DNA from: Fragilaria crotonensis
Taxonomy: Eukaryota; Bacillariophyta; Fragilariophyceae; Fragilariales; Fragilariaceae
Direction of reading: 5' to 3'
Assembly: GCA_022925895.1 (NCBI GenBank)
Contig: JAKSYS010000495.1
Location: forward strand, 1-47,998
Length of the DNA stretch: 47,998 bases
Position 1 is the stretch's first letter; each line of letters begins with the position of its first letter. The position numbers were made by a program, and so were the translations under genes. The notes under the pieces were generated by a model that saw nothing but the letters and a program-made list of their open reading frames with translations, searched no databases and was not told where the DNA came from. Below are positions 1 to 12,058 of the stretch, piece by piece.

Positions 1-316
1 CCCATTGACGGTTATCCATGGTCCAAAACTTGCCTCCGATCTCCTTTTTGGAACATCCTCCGCAGGCAACGAACGTCGTCGAACACCTGTGTTCGGAGTT
101 CGGAGCGATCCTATCCTGTCACCTGTCAATTGCAAAACTCGCAGATGTGCCAGTAGTAGCCAGTTGGCAATTTTAGAGATACACTCTGATCATAAAATAA
201 AGACTTCCGACCGAAACATATCCTGCTTCAAACGTAAGTATGCATACGAGGGAAAGATACGATGATCCGCTGAGTTTCACAATCACACAATCACTGACAC
301 CTCGCCAATCTTTCAG

Positions 317-1066
317 ATGCCAGCGTCGTACGAAATCACTTATTTTGATACTGCTGGGCGCGCCGAAGCCATCCGCGTCATGCTTCACGCAGCGGGTGTA
401 GAGTTTAAGGACAATCGTTTGAAAGGACCGGATTGGCCAACCATAAAGCCTACGACCCCTCTCGGAGCCGTTCCAACGCTCAAGATTGATGATGTCACGT
501 ATTGCCAGTCATTGGTACGTCCTCTTCGTCATATATTGGATCCTTAACATAATGCACCTCTGAACTAGTCAAAAACCATCTGCAGGCTCTTGCCAGATAC
601 GCTGCCAAGCTGGCAGGTTTCTACCCTGAAGACCCACTCGAAGCCTTGGTCGTTGATGAAGCCATGGACTCTTGTACTGACCTCTTGACAACTTGTCCTA
701 AGGATACCGACGTTGAGGAAAAGAAGAGGAAGCGTCTCGAATGGCAGGAAGGTCCACTTACGAAGTGCGCCAACCTCATTGAAAGTCGCATTCAGGCTTC
801 TGGCGGAGCCAGTGTCGCCAAAGCCCCAAGCGTTGCCGATTCATTCTGAAGGGTGTTGTGGAGGGGATCAAGAGTGGCTTCTTCGATTACATCGACACGA
901 ATTTCTTTGACACCTATCCTGGGATTTTGTACGTACAAACGGAATCTTTGGTCGTTTCCTGCCCTTGATCTTGCTAAACATCTCCCCTGTTTGTTCTTGC
1001 AGAGCTACCTGCGATGCTATCGCGAAGGATCCCAAGGTGAAGGCCTACTATGACTCCCTCGAGTAG
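317..1066 (+). CDS. Glutathione S-transferase, three exons, one apparent frameshift
   Basis: Probable cytosolic glutathione S-transferase, conjugating glutathione to electrophiles. Exons are 317-514, 586-928 and 1003-1066; both introns are GT-AG (gtacgt donors, gcag acceptors). Exon 1 gives the thioredoxin-like N-terminal domain, with YFDTAGRAEAIR near the start (catalytic Tyr region of sigma/alpha-like classes) and the cis-Pro block GAVPTL before CQSL. Exon 2 continues ALARYAAKLAGFYPED and the helical C-terminal domain. An in-frame TGA at 847-849 follows loss of one T near 838-843; in the shifted frame the expected LKGVVEGIKSGFFDYIDTNF block continues into exon 3, ending AYYDSLE. With the base restored the product is about 201 aa, normal for the family. 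A gtaagta donor at 234 and a tttcag acceptor just before the ATG suggest a 5'UTR intron, 234-316. The frameshift may be a sequencing error. Confidence 0.85.
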
Positions 1067-1645
1067 CATGGTGAGGTGACAGATCGCATGATGCTTACGG
1101 CACGCAATCGTTGTGTCTCAATCTACGTACGAGTCGGAGTCAACTGCGTTGCATAGGTAGAGAAGCTCAAATGTGAAACTTAGGTACTGCAGTCTTACAT
1201 CTGTTTCATGTATTCGTTATTGGATTAGTAAGAGCTTCTAGTTCTGTTCTAAAATTTGGACGCATTTTCACTAATGCAGACTTTGATTTCCTTGTCACAG
1301 CATAATGCTGGAGCCAAGAGACTGGACGGACGTGGTACTACTTTTTCTTCGTCCCTTCTGCCAGAAACCATGTCACACCCCAATCGCTAATGACGGTTTG
1401 ACAATAATTGACTGACCAATCCGTCGGTCGGAATTGTTTCTGGAAAGATGAGTTTTGAATAAGTAAGAGGGTCTTATCCCTGCACAGAGCGGATGAGTCT
1501 GCATTGATCTGTCCTTTGGGTGGTAGGACAGAGAATGAAAATGATGATTGTTGATGATGATTTGTTATTGCCATTGACCTGCAAAAGTTGCTGGACAAAA
1601 AATCTTACACCAAGGGCTACTGGAGATAAACACAAAGATAACCTT
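1067..1645. other. Intergenic, no gene recognised
   Basis: The stretch holds the 3' flank of the glutathione S-transferase gene and the left flank of the piggyBac-like element. An 86-codon minus-strand open frame (1338-1598) has no recognisable domain and is probably chance. Confidence 0.5.
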
Positions 1646-1660
1646 GTGTCTAAACGCCCG
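1646..1660 (+). repeat. Left terminal inverted repeat of the piggyBac-like element
   Basis: The 15 bases GTGTCTAAACGCCCG are followed 4 bases later by CTTTAATTA. They match the reverse complement of 4745-4759 exactly. Confidence 0.75.
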
Positions 1661-2219
1661 AAATCTTTAATTATTTTAGAGATCTCTTGGTGGTAAAATC
1701 TTTAATTAAAGATGATTTTGGGCCTCTACTCAACTTCATCATTTTGTCATTTACACCAAAATCAACAGGACAAATGTGTTCTCCATTGAGTCAAACCTCA
1801 AACCTCGTGGGCCAAATGGGGAAATCTTAGTAAGCGACAGTTCCTGACTTAAGTTAATGGGCAAGAAAAGGTTGCCAATTTTCGGGTTTTTCGGGTCGGA
1901 AAACAACGCAATGTACCCGGATATATAGTATGCAGTCTAAGCATGCTACACAACGTCAACGCATTCGAGGCTTCAATCAATTCATTGATTTCGTTACCTT
2001 TCACTTTGATTGAGCCAATACACTCCATTACAGTTGACTGAAGTGTGCTTTAAACAAAAGGTATGTAACTGGTGGTCATCTCTAACTTTTGATGCTTCCT
2101 GTGTTGTGACAATGAAACTGAAGGTGCTTTGAAAAAAATTTGCGAGTTTTTTTTGGTGCGCCACTATTTCATCATCGCTTCATTTCTCACTTCCTTGCTG
2201 TTCACAGCTTGTGTTGATC

Positions 2220-4553
2220 ATGCCAGTCACAGATGACCCAAGACTCTACATTGGTGCCTCAGTTGAAGCAAAGGCAAGAATGTTTGTCACGTCCCTCGCC
2301 GAATGCAGTCGTCGCTATGGGACAAATGCAAAAACAAAAGTTGTGCCAGGACTCGTTGTGTCATTTGGCCAAGACAGGGCTCCTCCTGGCCGATCCCGCG
2401 CCACCACATTTATTGTTGCCGATTTCTTCTTCGGTGACAATGAAGTCAAACGAGGAAAGCTGAACATTGGCTGTCAAATGCTCTGCACTTCACGAAGAGT
2501 TGAAGGTAATTCTCCAACAACGTGAGAATCCGATTGCTGTCGTTGCATCACCAGCTCCTGTCGCTCAAGGAGCTAATGTAGCAGTACAAGAACAGCAATC
2601 ACCACAAGCAGTGCCTGCGGGACGAGATGACCACAGCAGGAGTGCAACAACCCCAGTGTCAGAACTACTATGACAGTTGGGCGACAGCAACACCCACGTC
2701 AGCAGCCACTGCTGTCACACAACTAATTACAAACAGTGACAAAGCCCAGCAACGTTGACTTTCCATGACACTCAGTGGTTTGAAGCAGATCCGTCTCTGC
2801 TGGATCAGGAGATAAATGGACCGGTAGTCCGGCGGCTGTGGTCCACTCGAAATAGTGTGTGGGGACCCTATTGGAGCAAGACTGCGACCGAGGTGAGACT
2901 ATGTCACGACTTGACTATTTTCTATGCATGTTCCCTCCGCAGTTTCTTTTGTCCATGGTTCGGTTGACATCACAACAGCTTGAGATGCTTTCAAAACCTG
3001 CAACAACAAAAGGCAAGGTTCTCAGGTTCTTTAGTGTGGTTATTCTGGCACCAAATTTGAATTTGACAATCGTCGAAGTCTCTGGGCTACAACTGCGACC
3101 TCTAAGTACATTCCAGCACCATTGTTTGGCAAGACCAACCTTTCTCAAAACCGCTTCAATGACCTTTGGCGATGCATTCGATTTAGCGATCAGCCACCAG
3201 TCCGTCCAGCTGATATGACTGCAGAGCAGTATCGTTGGAAACTGCTGGTCGACAGTTTTGTAAGTGAGTTCAATGAGCATCGCGCATCAACCGTTCTCCG
3301 TCTGAGAGAATTTGTGCTGATGAATCCATATCGCGTTGGTATGGAAAGGGAGGCCGCCACTGGATCAACCATGGCCTCCCTATGTATGTTGCAATTGACA
3401 GGAAACCAGAGAACGGATGCAAGATTCAGTGTGCATCCTGTGGAGTGGCCGAGCGGCATCATACTTTGTTTGAAGCTTGTAAAGACGGCGAGGAAGAGGC
3501 GCGACATGTTTCATTGATGGACGAAGCCGAGAGTGGACAAATCATGTCTGAAGAAGGACTTTTGCATGGAGCAAAGGTGATGCAAGACTTAGTTATGCCA
3601 TGGATGCATACCAATAGAATTGTATGTGGCGACTCCTACTGTGCTTCGGTGACAGCAGCACGCATGATGATGAGATACGGCATGCAATTCATCGGAGATG
3701 TGAAGTCCGCCACTCAACAATATCCCATGCCATACCTGTCACAAGTGGAGCTGAACAATCAAGGCGACCGCAAAGGAATGCTAACAAGAGGCGGAGAGAC
3801 AAATAGCAAACCCAAAATGATGGCCTTTGTCTGGATGGATTGACAGAGACGATACTTCATTGCAACCTGTTCTTCGCTTGCGGAAGTAAGCTCAAACAAA
3901 CAACAGCGATGGAGGCAACTTGAGATGCATCTGGTGATGATCACGGCGACCCGCAACTTGTTGATTTGGTGGTTCCTCAACCGAAAGCGGCTGAGGTTTA
4001 CTATGAAACGTGCGCTATGATTGATCGCCACAATCGTCATCGACAGGACACGCTTGGAATTGAAAACAAGCATGTCACCCACCAGAATTGGTCGATGAGA
4101 GTCAATTTGACTGTGTTTTCCATGATTGTTGTCAATACATGGCTTGCATACAGTCAATGCAAGGGCGAGAGTGCGATGGTGGAGAAGCAGAAGACACTCT
4201 ATACATTGCTTGCTGAAGAACTCATCGACAACAGATTAGATGTGCCTAATGTTCGACTTCGATTGTCGACGCCACGGGCCGAGCTGAATCAAATGATTTT
4301 TGACCGAATGGGTGATCCTAGAGCTGGAGAATCAGCTCACCTAACACCAACAAAGAGGAAGAAGCGAACAGTGAATGGGGATATACTTCCCTTCAGTCTT
4401 CAAGGCCGATGCCGAGTCTGTAAGTGTTTGACAACGTTCATGTGCTCGCTCTGTGAAGATAGCTTGGAGTGTACGACAACAACATGGATTTGCCACACAA
4501 AGAAAGGAAAGTTATGCTTTCCCACCCACTTAGAAATGAGCCATGGTGAATAA
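2220..4553 (+). pseudogene. piggyBac-type transposase (DDE_Tnp_1_7), multiply frameshifted
   Basis: Remnant of a cut-and-paste transposase. The N-terminal part starts at the ATG at 2220, just after a possible 5'UTR intron (gtatgt donor at 2061, ttcacag acceptor ending 2207). Later blocks fit the family: WFEADPSLLDQEINGPVVRRLWSTRNSV near 2775, FGKTNLSQNRFNDLWRCIRFSDQP near 3125, then DESISRWYGKGG (first catalytic Asp at 3319-3321), VCGDSYCASV (second Asp near 3630) and MIDRHNRHRQ (third Asp near 4020). The C-terminus is the Cys-rich finger typical of the family (CRVCKCLTTFMCSLCED, then WICHTKKGKLCFP). The frame changes near 3293, 3445, 3490 and 3921, and an in-frame TGA follows WMD at 3841. 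Several breaks could be sequencing errors, but the number suggests a dead copy. Confidence 0.8.
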
Positions 4554-4744
4554 TGAATAGGTTGCAATAGTTGGTTTATGAGTCTTATGGTAGATATGTG
4601 ATGATATTGATGACGGCAATCGGCCATTGTCAATGTCAAATTTTGCGTTGTTGATGGTACAATACGTACATCGACCGTCTTGCAAAACGTACGAAATTGG
4701 CCATCTTTAAAAAAGACAGATTTGCCTTTAATTAAAGAACCCCC

Positions 4745-4759
4745 CGGGCGTTTAGACAC
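4745..4759 (-). repeat. Right terminal inverted repeat of the piggyBac-like element
   Basis: CGGGCGTTTAGACAC is the exact reverse complement of 1646-1660. On its inner side it is preceded by a run of C and the palindrome CTTTAATTAAAG. Confidence 0.75.
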
Positions 4760-6423
4760 TTGAAGCACGAATAAAATCACCCCAATCTCTTCCTGGTATA
4801 CTGGTAGTTGCTGTACGTCGAATGATTACTGTTCAACAGCATCAAGCCGTACCTCCGGGTTTTATTGGGGGAAATCACCTTAATTGGGGTCATATCCCCA
4901 AATCGAGTTTCAAAATCTCTCCCAATTAAGCGTTTATGTGGTGCTCTGTAATGTGTCGACTGGATTCAGTTTCCCCCGATTAACAACCAAATTAGTAAAG
5001 TGCAAGTGCATCTTCACATCATCACATAGAGGATGTCCAAAACACAAAAAATCTTCATTGGATGTGGGCAGACTAGATTGTTGAATCAATGATCAGATAA
5101 ATATGTTCTGTTGTCTCAAGAAAAATATGTTCCTAACAGCGTGTAACAACAAATCTTGGTTTTCTTTTTGATGGTGGAACATCCATTATTGCGAGACACG
5201 AGAACTGATCTTCAGGTTCTGACTTCTTGGAGACACCTCAATGCCTACCTTATCCTCAGCTTGTTGGCCCTGAGGATTTTCACTGTACTTTTCTACTAGC
5301 ATTGCTTGACAACACACAAGAAACGTTGCAGTGTTGATGAACAAATTGCGGATCAACTTAATGATAAACTCCTAGAACTTGTCAGCACACACCCAAAGAG
5401 TCATGGTAACAATTGCTAGAAAGCTTAAGATGACTCTTGTTGCTTGGAGATGTCTTGCGCTGGATGGAGCATTCATGGCATAGACAAGTCGTTGCATCCC
5501 CAACCTGAAGTGCTTGTAAACAGATTGGTATCATCTGCATTCCCACCAGGAACACAGATAGTCAAGCCACATGTTGCAGTCATCAGCCAGTTTGGATGAA
5601 ATTGATATAAACTGATTTTCATTGTTGGAAGGTACCCTACTCCAGTGCAACGCAATTACCTCTTTGTTGAAAAAGTTAAATTTGCAGCATAGACTCATGA
5701 AGGTGGCTGAGATTTAGTTGCATCTTCCTCCTGATGTCTCAGACATGTCCCCAATTTGCCTCAGAAATCTCCCCCAATTAGCCTCATTGCCGGGGCGCGT
5801 TTGTTTGCCGGTATACATTCCAGTTTGGACGTTAATTGACCGCTTGGTACATTATGCCAATAACATGACATGGTCGTTTAGGCAATGTTTGGTGATTAGA
5901 CAGCACAATGCTTTGTTCCACAACTCAATCTTTAGAAGAAACTGTAAATGTATTCCAATTTCATTAGCTACACTAAGCATCATTTTACAAGAAACAAGCC
6001 AAAAGATCATGAGGCAATTTCATCATGGATGAGTATGAGCGACAAAATGTTAATCCTTGCATTGGGGGTGTTGAGGATGCTGACAACAATATTATTGATA
6101 CCAGCATGATTGATGTGAGTGCCTACTATGCGAGTGACATTTCTGCTTTGAGCATTCTGGATAATGTGAACAGGGACACACACTGTCTGGATGCTACTCA
6201 GTCACTATCCAGATGTTCTTGATCATGACTTAGCATCAACACAATTCTGTGTATACTTACCGTGCTGCAAGAGTACTAGGAGAAGGAGGTGGTGAACAAA
6301 GTTGTATAGTACACATTCATACGTCTAAAGGAGATGCCCTGTCTGATCTCCGTCTTGACAATCATATCAAGAAACTACCTTTTCATTGCGAAGGTACTAG
6401 TTCACGTCGAAGAGAATCTGAGA
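4760..6423. other. Gene-poor tract, no gene recognised
   Basis: This AT-rich stretch has only short open frames (for example 5718-6032 and 6025-6222 on the plus strand). None shows a family motif. The composition and scattered short frames fit old transposon debris, but I cannot name a family. Confidence 0.4.
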
Positions 6424-6996
6424 GAAGGTCCGGCCCATGCACGTTCCAGCCGTACCGTTTGGGGCAGTTGAGTTTGCGCGCCAGCCTTCTCCGATTTGAA
6501 CGATGCGAGAGCTTTAGCGATGGTAATGATCCATCCGAGCCGGCAAGGTTGCTTCATCGTAAGCAAATTTTCTTGACAGTAAGCAAAATCAGTAAGCAAA
6601 TTCTGCCGGTAAGCGAATTTTGTAAGCAATTTTTTTCTGTAAGCAAATTTGATTTTCGTAAGCAATTTTTCTTTGCTGTAAGTAAATTTTATTAACGTCT
6701 TTGAAAATTGGTATGTTTTTACGTAGAAAAAGACAATACCCGTAAGCAAATTTAATCTTACAGTAAGCAAATTTTGTAAGCAAATTTCTGCTTACAATAA
6801 ATTTGCTTATGGTAAGCAAATTCCGTAAGCAAATTTTTTTTCGCTGTAAGCAATTTTTTTACAAACGTCAGCCGTGTCACCACCACGCCGGCACATCCAA
6901 TTTTGCGCCAGCCAGACATCGATCGGAACTTGTTTCCCTCCCGGCGGGCGCGCATAGTTCCTTTATTCACGACTTCGCCCGCATTGCCGGACCTTC
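6424..6996. mobile_element. MITE-like element with GGAAGGTCCGGC ends, copy 1
   Basis: A 573-bp non-coding element. Its left end GAAGGTCCGGC (6424-6434) matches the reverse complement of its right end (6986-6996). The left end continues GCACGTTCCAGCCGT, closely matching GCACGTTTTTGCCGT at the same offset in the element at 38949-39573, so the two belong to one family. No target duplication is obvious. The centre is an array of a GTAAGCAAATTT motif unlike the array in the other copy. There is no transposase, so it would be non-autonomous. Confidence 0.65.
6559..6858. repeat. Irregular array of GTAAGCAAATTT
   Basis: About 13 forward copies of GTAAGCAAATTT or close variants (GTAAGCAATTTT, GTAAGTAAATTT, GTAAGCGAATTT) begin near 6559, 6579, 6592, 6609, 6622, 6639, 6658, 6678, 6742, 6763, 6776, 6812, 6825 and 6845. 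Inverted copies occur near 6784-6810. Spacing is irregular (13-20 bp, with one 64-bp gap). The copies look like splice donors (GTAAG), but there are no exons around them. Confidence 0.9.
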
Positions 6997-9900
6997 CAGG
7001 GAGATCATCAATTGCCGAAATCCTATGTAATGCATAGCTAGCTAGCGTCGGGTCCAATATGATTCAAAATCTTAACGTAATTTGTGGATCATGTGTTTTT
7101 GCACTTTGACTGTACATTTGAATGCTTCAGGATGGAGATTTCTCATTGGAAAGGAAATGGAATTTCCATTCTCTTTATATGCTTTTTTCAGAATTTGTTC
7201 AAAGCGTGGTCTCAGTTGTAACGTAACTTTTCGATAGCGTCTTATGGTTTTGTCTCACTCGACAATTTTTACCCGTTCTAATTGTGGGGAGCATTGGATC
7301 AGTCTGAATTTTGGATTCTTTGCGCACCATGGAATATTTTGCTTGATAGTCTTCGGGACTAACTTGCTCACCTAGTAGGAATAATAGAACTGAGGATCAA
7401 TTCCGTACATAAATCCGAGCTGGATCATTTGCCAATCACCATTTCACTCCTGCAATGGTCATTAACATAGTAGAAATTGGCGCAGTCATCAATTTCTTCA
7501 CAGGGAATGATGCCTTGGTTTCACTCAATGAGAGAGTCGTGCGGATGCAATGGACAATGTAGCTGGTCTCAGGGCATGGGTCTGTTGTGCCATCCTTTTC
7601 TCTTTTCTTGTAAGTTGATTGATTGTGGGAACGTCTGCCGAAGAGCAGTTGGAACTGTCGGATGAGCTCTGATGGATCTGTGCTCAACGGCTCGAATGAA
7701 GTGACTTCTTGTCGATTACGCTTATCATAAAACTGCACTTCATTTCCATGAGTGCTGTTGGCTTCATGCATCCACTGGACATAAAGTATGGCTGGATGAA
7801 CACTCTTGCGATTGCTTGACGGCATATACTAGCGGAACTTGAGGGTTTTCTCCACACACGAACATTCGCGTGAGTTGGTTGTTCTTCCTGCTGGGCATTT
7901 GGAGCCGACGGCGGAATTGATGATTTACTGATGGCTGAATAAATGGAAAGCTTCATCATGGTAACTTGACGTAGAAGCTAGAGCCTAGCTATGCCAGATT
8001 CACGTGGAAAAATTTAGTAGACTTGATAGTTTCTTCTCCAAAGTGAAAAATTCTGCCTCGGGGTACTAGGTGGCATCATGCTTTGGTTGCTTCAGTTTGT
8101 CTCACTTGCTTGATCATTACTATTAACGAGTTTGAATCAGAAGGAGTAAGAAATAGAGGTACAAAGTCAGGTAAGTTCTGGACTCCGAATCTCAGCTTCA
8201 ATTTGGCAACATTCACAAACACAACATAAGGCAGACAGTCTTTAGATTTGTTAGTTGCTTGTCGGGATCAATCTCTGTGCATTTGCGACTGCTGCCACGA
8301 CTGCTTGTGTTGACACCAGCACATGATGCATCGGATGCACCAATGCTATCGTTGAGACGCTACAGGGACCATTGAAGCAGTTGGTGGCGGGCTGCCACCT
8401 CCCACAAGTACAAAGGTAGGAAGGTTGACCGTTAAGGAATGCCGCTCAAGTGTGCAATGCATGAGCTGGCCTTCCAGAACAAGTGACCCATGAAGATGTC
8501 TTGGTCGGCCTTGCTTGTGATCTTCATCTCGTCACAAGCATAATCTAAAAACAGACGACAATTCAAAGGACAAAAATTATGTTGCATAATGATAACTGTG
8601 TTTTTGATCAATTTCACCCTTGCCCTGTCCACTCTGTTCCATCCTTGACATCTGATGATGCAAAGTAAATCAGATTGCATTGCTTGATGCATAAATGTCT
8701 TGAATCTACTGTGGAGTTGCTGGCAAGAGTTTGCTATTTGTTCAAGCAAACAAATAGTTGCTCTCATGTAGTCAATATGACCATCCAATACTATTTCATA
8801 GTTCAGGCATTTCTTTGAATACAGTTTGGTCTGTCATGTTCAAAAAGAATGTGAATCAACAGCATGTGTAGTACAAAACAAGCTGTCAGCAAATATGGTG
8901 GGCATCTTATCATACTTGTCAAGTTTGGACATTAGACCTTCTTCACCTGATCCTGCATGAGAACACAATATTACATGAAGAAAAGGAAGAACAACTGCGT
9001 GCCAACAACCGCCAACATTGCTGGGATGGGTATTGGTACTTGCCCTCATCAATTCATGTCTCGTCTTCTTGTTGCTGAGCCCTCACCAAGACATCGCGCC
9101 ACCTTGTTGCTACTTCCTAAGTAAGAGAACTTATATCCACATTGTTGCAAACTAGTTTTGTTGGAGGCACTCTACTATGGTATGCTGTTGAGTCCAATTA
9201 CTTGGGCAAGGTATTGGGGATATGTTGAACAGGCAGCCTTGCCTGTCTTGAAATTTCCTTACGATAATCTGTGCTTTGAGGATGCAACAATGTTTTGGGA
9301 CGTAGTGACCATGTTACCCACTTCAAAACTGAGCAGAGGAATATCATTGCATAACAAACCAATGCACACTGGATACAGTACTTCTTCTCCTCGTTGCCAG
9401 ATTCCTCATATGCTTGTTTCTAACAGACATAACTCCTCATTGTCAGTAGATGCAGCAGCAGGCAGTGTAGCAACAAACAGCGATGATTCAGCATTGTCCT
9501 CAGTCTAGTTACAGCACTTCATCAAGTGAGCCTTTGAAGCCACTCATTGTGTTCACCACCAGGTGCTGTTGTGATTCTGCTTCTTGATACCAGCTACGCT
9601 CAGAGCTTATAGTTTTGCTGAAAATGAAGATACAGCCAAAGAACACATGTTCTTCAAGCATATGCAGTCAAAGCAATGGTCAGCTGGATTTCCGAACTTG
9701 GCTAAAATTCTTGATAATTTGGACTTCCAAGTAAACAAATGACGAGTCCCACTTAACCAAGAATAAAAGTGGATTCACGAATGAATTTCTTTATGTGCCC
9801 ATGGAATCTTGGGAATAAAAACCAAATGGACACCATCTTAGTATGTCTTATGTAAAAATGTCAAACCTTGTATTAAACATGCTGCAAGGTAGAGTTGCAT

Positions 9901-11161
9901 TCACTTATAACACGGCTATAATGTCATATTGAAGTCAAGTTCATAGGATTTTGGTACTAGTAGCTAGCAAGTGCTACTAGTAGTGCAGAATTGAACATGA
10001 TGGGCTTGTGTGTGTGCCATTGACAACACAAATGCAAATGTTAAAAACCTTGACAGAGCAATTGTTTTGTACCTCCAAGCGCAACCTGAGATTTTGCAAC
10101 TTATGGTGATTCCCCCATCACTAGTAGTAGCTAGTTGAGCTTAAGTGTGCATTGGCTGATTTCCACATAGTATGTCCATGGGACTGCAAAGTACCTTCAA
10201 GGAGGTTTCCTTCCTAACCTTTAAGTCCAGCCTTGGATTTTGCAACTCAGCAGGAATCCATCATCATTAGTAGTGTGAAAGTATGCATTGATTTGTATAC
10301 AAGTCCAGTACAAGATTAAACTTGTAATTGGTGCCATCAACAGCAACAATTAAAAGTTTGCAACTCTTGGCATTAGTACAGCGTACGAATGACGATATAA
10401 TAAACTCTTGCTTGCAACAGCATGGCACTACCTGAACGAAAAAATTGATACGCGTGCTTTTCAGTATCTTCGATCTGTGGCTACAGCGCACCAATTTTTA
10501 ACGTTATTACAGTATCGTACTCCAGTAAAGTAGCTTGTACTCGCTTTCTTAAATGGGTATGGTCTGCGTAAGAATCATATGCCAGTTATTCGGATTTGTA
10601 GAAACTGTATAAATCGAACGGACAAGGAACTGCCACGTCATGTGAAAGTCACAGAATGCTATTGAGAAGCCGTATCTAACGACTGATCTTTGCCATGTAC
10701 ACGGAGTACATATCTGGTGTATATGTCATACCAAAATGAACTTGTAAGAATGTACACATTGGCCATTATACAGAAACATGGAGTCCGAAAACTTCGTGCA
10801 TTGTTACTCGTACGAAATGCCTCAGTTGCATACATCATTCAACGAACCTCGGTTGAACTCGTACGCTGAGTAATAGGAGGATTCGTACCGCATATAAGAG
10901 AATTTTCAATTTGGCACGATTGCCTCGGAGTGGCACCCTCTGGGACCTTGAGGTCTACAGTGTTCTCATGTAAGGTGCAGTATATGTTTGATTGGTGGAG
11001 CAGCCCCTCTACAATTCTCGCCCTTCGCCTGCCGGAAGAGAATTACACCTGCTGCACCTAACGACGTTTTCCCTCGCTCTCACTTTTTCAGACATGCTGG
11101 AAAGCGTTGGAATTGGCATCCAGGCACCCAAACCTACATCTAGGAGATTGATTTCGTAGCC
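6997..11161. other. 4.2-kb gene-poor tract
   Basis: No convincing gene. The longest open frames (7436-7825 and 8432-8788 minus, 9158-9508 plus) lack recognisable domains and are not flanked by clear splice sites. Two degenerate related segments lie near 10070-10130 and 10220-10275, both with GATTTTGCAACT followed about 15-20 bp later by a TCATCACTAGTAG-like block. The right part (10690-10890) is rich in GTAC and presumably contains the promoter of the gene at 11162. Confidence 0.4.
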
Positions 11162-12058
11162 ATGGTTTCACTAATCGGCACCAACCACGTTGATGGCAGA
11201 TTTGCCGCGTTTGATCAAATGAACCATTGCATTCCAACCAATAGTAACGTTTCAGTTTCGTCGGGAGATGAGGTGTCTGGCGTCAGGAGGATCATACAAC
11301 GAAATGGAAAGGACTTTGTTCGTCAGCCATGCAAGGCACGAGGTGTCAGTGTTAAGGACGGTCAAGATCCACACGTTGCCAAGTTCGCCTACATCGACAT
11401 ACCCGTTGGAGCGGTGCATGGGACCGTTCTTTCCTGTTGCCACCCGCTCTGCAAATCCTCCGGTCGCCTTTTCCGCTACTGTATCCAATGTCAAACGGCA
11501 GTTGCCAAGCGTAACTTCAATGTACGTCATGCCCATGGAAAAACCCATTTGCAGCCTTTGCTCATGAAGAACATGGAAGATGTGAAGCCGGAGTCACGTA
11601 GTACTTGTAGTAGTTTGAGGAACACGAGAGCCATCAACCCGATTAGCGCTGACGATGCGGAAGCCAACATCCCGTCCTTCATTTCTATTGACGACAAGGT
11701 TAAGCCAAATACTCCCGTTCATGAGCCAGACGGAGCGATGTTCCCAGTGTATGTTACCTCGGGCGAACTTGAAGTTATTGCCTTGCTCCGCTCTCGCCCA
11801 GGACACGATTTTGCTGGAACAAAAGAGCAGTGGAGGCACGAAATTCTCAGTTATGCCGAGAAGGTCTGTCAAAGCGTGCATTCTCCAACTATCCCACTTT
11901 CTGGCAAAGCCCGCGTTTATGGCGGTGAAGTGTATGACTACGCGCCGCAAGAATTCAACGTCTGCACCTCCGCTGATGACCTGGATATGAACAACGACGA
12001 AAGCGCCTCAGCGAGCGATTTCGATGGCGTTGACATTGCATCCTTTTTTGAGGCTTGA
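11162..12058 (+). CDS. Cys/His-rich protein of unknown function, diatom-type
   Basis: A 298-aa single-exon protein starting at the first ATG (context agccATGG). Near residues 75-130 is a compact block, FAYIDIPVGAVHGTVLSC, followed by C-x3-C, YC-x2-C and VAKRNFNVRHAHG. The spacing of Cys and His suggests a zinc-binding fold. I recall similar blocks in many diatom proteins of unknown role, but cannot confirm this here. The C-terminal half contains ELEVIALLRSRPGHDFAGTKEQW and an acidic Ser/Asp tail. There is no signal peptide or membrane segment, and nuclear or cytosolic location is inferred only. The frame is intact. No function is assigned. Confidence 0.75.
   Translation: MVSLIGTNHVDGRFAAFDQMNHCIPTNSNVSVSSGDEVSGVRRIIQRNGKDFVRQPCKARGVSVKDGQDPHVAKFAYIDIPVGAVHGTVLSCCHPLCKSSGRLFRYCIQCQTAVAKRNFNVRHAHGKTHLQPLLMKNMEDVKPESRSTCSSLRNTRAINPISADDAEANIPSFISIDDKVKPNTPVHEPDGAMFPVYVTSGELEVIALLRSRPGHDFAGTKEQWRHEILSYAEKVCQSVHSPTIPLSGKARVYGGEVYDYAPQEFNVCTSADDLDMNNDESASASDFDGVDIASFFEA

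Larger units (their letters stand above)
1646..4759 (+). mobile_element. piggyBac-like DNA transposon, decayed
   Basis: The element is about 3.1 kb and bounded by a perfect 15-bp inverted repeat (GTGTCTAAACGCCCG at 1646-1660, its reverse complement at 4745-4759). On each side a short variable spacer is followed inward by CTTTAATTA, so the ends share about 24 matched positions. A palindrome CTTTAATTAAAG, containing the TTAA favoured by piggyBac enzymes, lies at about 1702-1713 and 4726-4737. No clean TTAA target duplication sits immediately outside the 15-bp arms, so the exact boundary is uncertain. The interior encodes a broken DDE_Tnp_1_7 transposase. Confidence 0.75.

Noticed and set aside
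6559-6858. Cluster of introner-like introns because of GTAAG starts
   Set aside because: Copies are 12 bp with no acceptors or exons between them, so they cannot be introns.
7436-9508. Possible genes in the gene-poor tract (7436-7825, 8432-8788, 9158-9508)
   Set aside because: No motif, no splice structure, and low-confidence composition; not reported as genes.
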